Positions 22,978 to 31,137 of a stretch of DNA of 64,000 nt are shown in pieces (the stretch's first letter is position 1; every line of letters starts with the position of its first letter). The stretch is from assembly GCF_000224145.3 (NCBI RefSeq), contig NW_004190417.1, forward strand, positions 62,001 through 126,000. Reading direction: 5' to 3'. Source of the DNA: Ciona intestinalis. Taxonomy: Eukaryota > Chordata > Ascidiacea > Phlebobranchia > Cionidae. The notes beneath the pieces were generated by a model. That model worked only from the letters and a program-made list of their open reading frames with translations. It was not told the origin of the DNA and searched no databases. A program made the translations under genes and the position numbers.

Positions 22978-25900
22978 ATGAGTAAAGACAACGTTGAGGT
23001 TCCGATGACAAGACAGTACGAGGATAGCAGTTTACAGCACACTAACATCATGGGTTTGTATTTTTAAATATATTATATATTTGCTTAGGTAGGAGTTTTA
23101 GGATGCCCTTATAAAAACTTTAAAATGTACCATGGGATGCAATAAACGATATAATAGGTCTATTGATATTAGAAAGTTATGGACGCATATTATTGAACAT
23201 ATGGGTGTAAATAAATAATCTCAAAGTTATAGTTTTATAAAACAGAAATGTAAATAGTTTGGTATAGGCCTAGGGTATGCGGAACATTTTTATTCACCTA
23301 TCTCGTCCCATTTAGTAGTAAACAAAGAACAAACAAAGAAATATAAAATGGTATTCTTACTTCGCCCATAGACCGTTGTTAATTGTTTAAAACACAAACA
23401 GGGTATTTGGATATTATGTGCTAGAATTGTTTCATCATACTTCACAGTACTCTATTACTATTCACTAAAACTTAAAATTTTACTGAGTGATTGCGAAACT
23501 AATCTAACAACTTATTAAAGATAGATCTACTAAAAAATAAATGAATGAATGAAGGAAATTATTTTAATCTCGAGTGGCCGGAAAACGACAGTCGTTGAAC
23601 ATGGTTGTTCTGTTTCATATAAACGTATTTAATTGCCAGCTTACAAGTTACTAAGTATGTTACTTTGTGGTTAATTATTTGGGGCATATTTAGTAAAAAC
23701 ACATATAGCGAAACGATTCGTGATAATGATAGATACTATACCACAGATTACAACTACGTCAGTCCTACTATGGGAAAAGGTTGGAAATGCATAATTGTGT
23801 TAACTTTTCTAATTTCCTTTGGAGCTTTGGCGGTCGGTGTGTCGGCTTTTGTCGTGGTAAGTATTTTAACGAGTTTTACTTGGCTTTTTTAAAATGAAAA
23901 CTTCTTGTGAATTATTTAAAATTTAAATTACAAGCGAACTATTAGACTTCAGTTTTGATCCTCTCTCAACATTTGTATACACTAAAAATAAGTGCACTAA
24001 TAATATTGGCCACAAGCGAAAAGTCGCTCGGTGACATGAGCGGATTTTTCATTTTCGCTGACGATTAAACAATTTCTGAACGATCATGAATTTTACAGAA
24101 TTATACACAACGGGGAAAGCTTGAAACCGGTAAATAATTTTTCATAAACTTATGTTTACAATAAACTATCATTGTTGTGTTACTTTTGTCGTGATGCTTA
24201 TGAACTGCTGTANNNNNNNNNNNNNNNNNNNNNNNNNNNNNNNNNNNNNNNNNNNNNNNNNNTACATTCATTCATTCATTCATTCATAAAAACTTAACTA
24301 TAACACAAATACTAAAATGTGTGTTTTTTACTTAAAACAAGGTGCGTTTTGACACTACAGTACAAAGGATAGTATGAACCTAAAATAAATCTTGTACTAA
24401 TATTTCGAGTGAATGATTTGTTTTTATCGCAACCACAAACGTTTTTTGTCCATTTTAAAAGTTGATATTTCGAGCATAAAATAATCCACTATTTGTTAAA
24501 TTGTTTTTTGTTTAAATTGTATTGCTGGGTAAGATGGATATCGTAACTTAACAATAAACGACGTCATTTTGGAGTCTATAGACGCTACAGTTTTATAAAT
24601 ATCATTGTGTGATTTCGGAACGAAAAATATTGTTTTCAAACAATTGTTTTGTTTTCGTAACAAAATATTGTTTTAAAACAAGAGTATTGTTTTTGTAACA
24701 AAAATATTGTCTTTGAAACAAAATTTAACGAATATCGTTTTAAGGCAAATTATAACGATTTTATAAAAATACTGTAATCAAGGAAATGCATGTTGTATTC
24801 GGAAAACAAAGCATTGCGATTTTGGAACAAAATCTATATTATCGTAACAAAAATTATTGTTTTCGGAACAAAAAATACTGCTTTCGTTTTTTGGACCGAA
24901 CATATCGTTTTTGGAACAAAAAAGTGGTTTTGGAACGAAAAACTTATTAAAAAAAGATAAACTTAATATGAGTTACAATATATAATTAAAAAGTATATTG
25001 GCGTCTCTTTTTAGAATTGATTTTTTTGCCCTTTGTTTCCATCTAGTGGTTAAATAAATTTCGGAAAAATTTATTTTAAACTTTCACGAAATTAAAAAAA
25101 ATTAAATTGTTACGAACCATACTAAAATAACAATTTAAGAAAAAAAATCAAAACAAGAACAGTGCACAAGTTGCTTCGAACTAGATTCTCGGAACAAAAT
25201 TTCGTTTCCGAAACAATGTTCGCCATTTTAGAAGGAAATTTCGTTTCTCGGAACGAAATTGGAAACGTTTTAAATTTTTAAACTGTCTCATATTAACCCG
25301 CCACTTTTGAATCGCTGAAATTACACCTGGTGTGTGATTTGCTAAATACCTTCGGGTGTTTTTTCAAATATTTCTTAAACTGTTTTTTAAATAATAAAGT
25401 AATTATAGTACAAATTCATAGCACATTACCCAAAATTTAGATTTTTGAAATATTGGATGCTTAAGTGTCCCATTTTACCCCACCCATCTATATTATTTTT
25501 AAATAAATGTTATTATGTTGTTGTAATTTAGAATTAAATTGTAGAAACTTAAAATCTTTACTTTTAATTTTTAATGAACAAAAATATTAAATGTCTGTAA
25601 AAAATAATATCATATCATGTTCGTTTTACGCAGCATATCGAATTCACATAGAATCCCAATTGAAGAATCTTAGTAGAGGTAAGGTTTGGGATTCATATAG
25701 ATACAGTTAAAATAGTTCTATATTGGTGCAAATTTCGTTTTAAAAAAGCACTTTTAGTCAGGAGATGTGGGACCCAAAGGAGCATACCAACAAAAAAATC
25801 GAATAAAATCCTAATTTATGTCTTCCTCATACCAGCTGTGTATATTTTATCTTGATAATATTCCAGCGTGTTGAAAATTAAGTTTAGAAACACGAGAAAA

Positions 25901-26905
25901 TGTGTCAGCGCTAGCTGGTACTATGTTCCATTACAAATTTATTAATAAATGTGTAAATACGTTTTGTACAACTCCGTACATGCAGTGTGTCTTATTGCCG
26001 CAAAACCAAAAATCTCAAACGTTGTCATCTCTTGAAAATATTCGTTTTCGTCAATTTTAATAAGACGGTCAATTTTAATCATATGATATTAATTTAGAAA
26101 ATGCATTTTATTAATCCCGATAACGTTTAAATTCCTAGTACTAGTAAAAACTGCGACTCCGCCTAAACTATAATAAATTGATGCCGACGCTTCAATCGTT
26201 GTCTCCAAGACAATCGCAGGTTAAGAGAAATTCCTTTTAATTTTAAAAGTAAAATGTTAACAAAGTAATGAAAATTTGGTTTTAAAAGTTATCAAACAAT
26301 GAATTTGATATATTTTCTTAACCATCTCCCATGCAACGCAGATATTGGTTGGGTGCAATTATACAATGGTTTTCAGTATCTAGTCAAACATGGTGGGAGT
26401 ACCTATTTTGATGCTCGAAGATACTGCAAAAGTAAAGGTGGTGACCTCGCAGTATCGGGCATGCAAGACAACAACACACGAGAGTAATATTACTAACATG
26501 TTTATATAATATCTTCTGGTTTAGATGTAACGAAAACACTGTACGAAAATCTAAAAATAGTACACTTACAGATGCAAATTTTCTAATTTTGTAATTTAAA
26601 TTATATGTTTTCTTTTAAACCAACTTAATTTCAGATACATTTTAAATAATATTCTGGAGCCGAAAACTCTGTATAGTACTTGGATAGGTCTAAACGACTT
26701 GAACGAGGAAGGTAGTTGGGTGTGGGTGAACGGGGATCCTGTAACAAGAGAAAACTCAAAATTTCACCCGGGACAACCAAACAATTTTAACGGCAATCAG
26801 CATTGTGGATACATTAGCAAAATTAACGGTCAATTTGTGATGGCTGACCATTTCTGTGAATCGCCATTTTCTGCTCTATGTGAACGACATATTCAATATA
26901 TTTAA
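22978..26905 (+). CDS. Type II membrane C-type lectin
   Basis: Five exons join in frame (228 aa): 22978-23057, 23694-23856, 24099-24129, 26342-26483, 26635-26905. An acidic N-terminal cytoplasmic tail (MSKDNVEVPMTRQYED...) is followed by one membrane span (about residues 62-82, CIIVLTFLISFGALAVGVSAF) and a short stalk. The C-type lectin domain covers about residues 95-225: RRYCKSKGGDLAV, WIGLNDLNEEG, WVWVNG, HCGYI, FCESPFSALCER. Four Cys place it among short-form domains. The ligand loop reads QPNN rather than EPN or QPD. The usual WND is replaced by MADHFC, so classical Ca2+-sugar binding is doubtful. The exon 1 donor (23058) was chosen for phase; the GT at 23054 breaks frame. The exon 2 acceptor lies at the edge of a SINE. 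A 50-N gap lies in intron 3. Confidence 0.85.
23287..23430. mobile_element. Family A MITE, partial
   Basis: Shares TAGTAGTAAACAAAGAAC, AGACCGTTGTTAATTGTTTA and GATATTATGTGCTA with the copy at 49942-50136. Confidence 0.6.
23556..23685 (-). mobile_element. SINE (family S) fragment next to lectin exon 2
   Basis: Contains CGAGTGGCCGGAAAACGACA and CCAGCTTACAAGTTACTAAG. The similarity continues through TTACTTTGTGG and a TTATTTGGGG stretch, stopping within about 10 bases of the splice acceptor at 23692-23693. Confidence 0.7.
24213..24262. other. Assembly gap (50 N)
   Basis: Run of N in lectin intron 3. Confidence 0.99.
24263..24286 (+). repeat. (ATTC)n microsatellite
   Basis: TACATTCATTCATTCATTCA-type run directly after the gap. 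It resembles the 3' tails of the S and F repeats, so the gap may hide such an element. Confidence 0.8.
24612..24950. repeat. Degenerate palindromic minisatellite
   Basis: At least nine imperfect units of about 20-30 bp built on GGAACAAAAATATTGTTTTC, each close to self-complementary. A related patch at 25190-25265 uses CGGAACAAAATTTCGTTTCC. Confidence 0.65.
25940..26100 (+). repeat. Family E fragment
   Basis: Matches 29130-29310: AATGTGTAAATACGTTTTGT, AACGTTGTCATCTCTTGAAAA, AATCATATGATATT. Confidence 0.6.
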
Positions 26906-27013
26906 TTACGAAGTTAACTGTTAAAGGTTGTGGTTATAAACAATACACATTCACATTACACTACAATCTCGTATAAATTGAACAAATTGCACGTGATTTG
27001 ACAAATTACACGA

Positions 27014-27019
27014 AATAAA
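27014..27019 (+). promoter_or_regulatory. Poly(A) signal of lectin gene
   Basis: AATAAA 109 bases after the stop. Confidence 0.6.
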
Positions 27020-27160
27020 ACGAATAAACAATTCATGAATTTTTGATCTTTATTATGTTATATTGCGGAAAGATGTGTATACGAAACTTGGTAAGTGATC
27101 AAATATTTCTATGGCTGGAATGCAAAAACCAAAAATGCACAAGAGTAACAAGAGAACGCT

Positions 27161-27212
27161 GCACGATCTAATTATTAGATCGTGCCTTCTATTAGATTCT
27201 AATAGAAGGCAC
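27161..27212. repeat. Two overlapping perfect palindromes
   Basis: 27161-27185 is a 25-nt perfect palindrome (arm GCACGATCTAAT, centre T). 27182-27212 is a 31-nt perfect palindrome (arm GTGCCTTCTATTAGA, centre T). They share GTGC, so a twin hairpin or cruciform is possible. No coding role. Confidence 0.9.
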
Positions 27213-27559
27213 GACATAATTCGTCATAACTCATTCTTGCGTGAAGTGACAACAAATTTTACACGGACATACTAATATATAGTAAAACATGGACATTTTG
27301 ACTTTCCAAACCTTTTGGACAAGATTGAACTTTGTTAGGTTTTATTGTTCGCTATTTCCATTTGTTGGAAGGGGTATAATAGCCTTTATTTACCGTAACC
27401 GGAAAATATAAAAATAGCTCTATTAATAGACTGAAATGTTTTAAATAAATCCCTTATAAATTTGTTTATTGAGTTTTTTGCAATATAGAAAAAAATTATC
27501 ATTCAGGGTAAATAATTGTTTGTTAGCAAAAATAGCAGAGTAATCAAGAAAAAAAAGAA

Positions 27560-30500
27560 ATGGCTTACGAACCTTATGCGGTGGATATTAATATTATAAT
27601 TTTTATATTACTTCTCTCTTTTAAATTGTTGATGGTGTATGTAACGTAAGTATAGGACGTTTCATTTCCTAAAACCTAAATCTCAAGTCTCCCAACTCTT
27701 GGCTAAAATAAAATCGGTCTCTGGGGACAGTTAGAATACGTTTTTTAGAATTCTTTAAAAGTTCTTTGCTTATCACCAAATAGAAGGAGAAAATAGAATA
27801 ACACCCATGGCCTACTAAAGATCTTTAGTAGGCCATGCCCCACCCTACTATAGTAGGGTATATGGTAATTTGAGACGCTTTTTATATTCTTCAACGGATA
27901 ACCATTTGGTGATAGACAATTTTTGTGATTAAGTAATAAAATTAGGCATTGAACTATTATAATTTTTTCAATAGCTGAAAAAGCATAATCTTAAGATGCC
28001 CGTTTTAAATGCTCGCCAAATCATATTAAAAATGACAAACGTCTATGGTTTGCGCATTTCAATCGTCAATCTAGAAACGTAGTATATATTTTATCCTATT
28101 CTATGTGGGTGAAGCAAGGATTGGCCCCGTATTCTAATTTAAAAAAAAACCTGCTAAAATATTTTGAACAGCTTGATAGTGTAGGCTTTGTTTTAGTTTT
28201 GTAGAAAAAAAACAGAACGGACATGAGAAAAGGAAAGAAGCAAGATGGCATCAATTAGGTTAGCACAAAATGCCATTTTAACATATATATACATATAGCT
28301 TTCACATTAAAACAACTAGCAGAGCCCATTAATTTTGATAGGTTATAGTGCAGTGGTGGGAGATGGGACACTTAAGCACATATTGCCAACACTTCCAAAT
28401 CTAATAAACGAGGGTTTTTGGGCGATGCCACAAATTAGTACTATCATTTTTTATTAATTGACAACAATTTAAATAATTATTCTTTTAAAGTTATAGCCTA
28501 TATAGTAAGATGGGACACTTTGTCAGACAAGACTCTTTTTTAATTTTCTTTTTACGGACCCCCATTTAATGATAATCAGGAAAATATAAGGTTACAGAAG
28601 TATTCAACAGTATTATCACGACCTTATAAAACGCTCGTCAAAGCTGATTACTGATTTTAAATATTTAAAAAAACGTGTAAAATAGAAACAGTATACTTTG
28701 AACAGGTAAACAAGAGATCACAGATCTAATGAATGAACACGTTTTAAACTAATTAGCATAAGATAGTAGAGTCGGGGAAGATGGGACACCTTTAACACAT
28801 AATATCCAAATAGCCTGATCGTGTTTTAAACAATTAAAACGGTCTGTGGAAGTCGTGAAGATACGGTTTTATAATTCATTAAATGTTCTTTGTTTACTAC
28901 CAAATGAAAAGAGAAAACAAAATGAAAAGGTGTCCCGTCTACCCCCACCCTGCTATATTAGTTAACCCTTTTACTACACTGTCGACTGGGCTCGATTAAA
29001 AGCAAATCTGAAGTAACCAACAAAACGGGTTCTAGTCGCCATTGGTGACTGTGGAGCAGTAGGCAAAATGTATTTATACATGTATTATAACCAATGAAAC
29101 TTATGACGTATGAAGATTGAGTGATTGGTAAAGAATATGTGTAAATACGCTTTGTACAACTCCTGTACCATGTGTTTATTGTAAACTTACACTAGTTAAC
29201 GTTGTCGTCGCTTAAAAACGTTTGTTTTCATGAATTTTGACAAACCGTAATCACGCAGTAATCAGGTAATGTTAGAAGTTAATATTAATCATATGATGTT
29301 GAATTAAGAATAATGTTTCAATTACGATTAATGATAATACGGTATAAGAGTAGTGCATTTAATGCGTCCCCACTTAAATGCTAATAGTTTGATTCAGTCG
29401 TGAATCGTTGAGTGGATTTCTTATCTTATATAACACGTCGTTCCCCGCCAAACTCCAGACAGTGTTTCCGCTATGTAAAGTGCATGAGGAAAGTAATCGT
29501 TAATTAATCGCTCATCGTGCGGTTTTAAATCTGAAAATTTAGTCTAAAAATTATAAATATATATTACGATTTGATTTCAATCAAGAGATTAAAGAAAAAT
29601 GCCAGAATTAAGAATTAGGCTAAGTGCGGAAAATAATCGCCATATCAGCAACAACAACAACAACAACAAAGCCAAGAACAACTGTTCGACGAAAAAGGAT
29701 CTATATGACCACTAACGTGTTCAATAACGTGTTCAAAAATGCGAAATAGTAAGGTGCCATTTTTTAATGCTCGCTAAATAATAGTAAAGCCGATGATTTG
29801 TTTTAGTTTGCTTGTGCGAACGATTAAACTAGTTTCATAGCTTTATAAAACAACCTTGTATATTTCGTACAGTTTGATTTTGTCTCATAAAACTAGTTTT
29901 AGTTTTGTAAAAAAACACTGAGATATAAGCATGAAGAAAATAGACAGGGGTCAATATGACTTCAATTTGAGATAAAACAACAAAAAATATCGGTTTATGT
30001 TATATTTATGAAGTTTACATGGCAAAGAAACTAGCACAGCCTGTTAGTACTATCATTCCTTTATTAATTGACAACAATTTAATAAAATATAATAAAACAC
30101 ACGAGGAGTTATTTAGCGATCCGCACAACAGGTGAAATTTTACAAATTCGAAAACACACAGGATAAGATGCGACAGTTTAAAATCATTGTTAATTTTGAT
30201 TGTTAAGTGTATTTATAAATAGGAATATACGTAAATAACACGAAATAACACTGTACGCTTTGAAAATTACCTTACTATATTTATAGATTTTTTTACCGGT
30301 CCAGCTTTGAATTTGTTATAGCGCTACGTAACACCTAAAAACGAATCTAGCGACGCCAAAAGTACAGATGGTATATAGAATACGTTTTGTAATATTTTTT
30401 CCCGGAAATTTCAGTCGGTACGTATTTATTAGAGTTCGTATTGTATTTGTTCCGACCTACTGCGCAATAGCACCCGGTACAAATATACCAATCGGAACGA

Positions 30501-30731
30501 ATATATCACGACACCGACATTCATTTTGAATTCGGAAATATTAGCAATATGTGCTTAAATGTCCCATCTTTCCCCACTGTACTAAATACATTTTTTTGGT
30601 ATGGCCATTTTATACACGCTAGGTAACTGAGGTACTTTTCTAATTTTAGGCAAGTCGCCCTGGGATCGCCTGTCGTGGAAACTTATTTGAAGCAGCCTTT
30701 CACTAAGCAATCTGGGAACAGGAACTTTTAA
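27560..30731 (+). CDS. Candidate two-exon membrane microprotein (55 aa)
   Basis: Exon 27560-27645 begins ATG after an A-rich leader and ends at a consensus donor (AC|GTAAGT). Exon 30650-30731 follows a good acceptor (CTAATTTTAG). Phases match (2 to 1), giving a 55-residue protein: a short acidic N-terminus (MAYEPYAVD), one hydrophobic span (about residues 10-27, INIIIFILLLSFKLLMVY) and a polar C-terminus ending FTKQSGNRNF. An AATAAA follows at 31018. The 3-kb intron is wholly transposon (families A, B, C, E). No family is recognised. Against it: both exons are short enough to be chance, and exon 2 also reads in another frame for 13 codons. Confidence 0.42.
27650..27855. mobile_element. Family A MITE remnant carrying a P-type palindrome
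   Basis: A-like sequence (GGTCTCTGGGGACAG, TTCTTTAAAAGTTCTTTG, GGAGAAAATAGAATAACACC) continues after the palindrome as CCCCACCCTACTATA. Confidence 0.6.
27806..27837. mobile_element. 32-bp perfect palindrome made of two P-like transposon tips
   Basis: Each 16-base arm, CATGGCCTACTAAAGA, equals the first 16 bases of the P-like TIR at 13100. The two tips are fused head to head with no spacer. It sits inside a family A copy. Confidence 0.9.
28345..28496. mobile_element. Family B short internal-deletion copy
   Basis: Starts GTGCAGTGGTGGGAGATGGG, contains GGTTTTTGGGCGATGCCAC and ATTAATTGACAACAATT, and abuts the next B copy. Confidence 0.6.
28722..29733 (+). repeat. Family E repeat, longest copy
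   Basis: Runs from CAAGAGATCACAGATCTAAT to ACTAACGTGTTCAATA. Shorter copies lie at 36363-36520 (internally deleted), 25940, 15470 and 53155. It has no obvious TIR or ORF and an AT-rich interior. The type is unknown. Confidence 0.6.
28764..28955 (-). mobile_element. Family A MITE inserted in E
   Basis: About 192 bp, ends TAGTAGAGTCGGGGAAGATG and CGTCTACCCCCACCCTGCTA. The empty site is visible in the E copy at 36415 (AGCATAGTATTAATTAACC), consistent with insertion at TA. Confidence 0.8.
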
Positions 30732-31017
30732 AACAAACGACTGGCATATCCCCAGCTTTAGTTTGAGTACTAACGAAATTTAGGAAAAAAGTGTCAACAA
30801 TTTATTTACTTTGGGTGTCAGATTATAAATTTACAAAGGTTGTTACTGATAAAATGAAGTGATCAGTACTGAGTCGAAATAACTAACTTGTATGATCACG
30901 TATATTGGAAATGCAATTCATTTCCTGTTTATCACTTTGTAGCACGAGATTGACATGATTGAATGAATGACTTAGTTATTAAACTGGTCATATACGTGAC
31001 ATTATCAGAAAGCATAT

Positions 31018-31023
31018 AATAAA
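31018..31023 (+). promoter_or_regulatory. Candidate poly(A) signal of the microprotein gene
   Basis: AATAAA 287 bases after the candidate stop and about 60 bases from the opposing IPO13 signal. Confidence 0.3.
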
Positions 31024-31080
31024 AATAATACACACATTAAATTCACACAGTAATTTACTAAACTAAAAAACAAAAACGCT

Positions 31081-31086
31081 TTTATT
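31081..31086 (-). promoter_or_regulatory. Poly(A) signal of IPO13
   Basis: AATAAA on the minus strand, about 52 bases beyond the stop. Confidence 0.6.
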
Positions 31087-31137
31087 GTAAGTATAAGTCT
31101 TTTATCAATTTGTAATCATTACTTCAACTGTTCCTAA

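Larger units (their letters stand above)
28497..30590 (+). mobile_element. Family B composite with nested E, A and C elements
   Basis: B begins TATAGTAAGATGGGACACTT and ends CCCATCTTTCCCCACTGTAC near 30588. E interrupts it between TTTGAACAGGTAA and AAAATGCGAAATAG, which are contiguous in the 17942 copy. A is inside E, and C sequence occupies about 30283-30515. This gives a relative insertion order: B first, then E, then A. Confidence 0.75.

Noticed and set aside
24263-24286. CRISPR-like or telomere-like array
   Set aside because: Simple (ATTC)n microsatellite without spacers.
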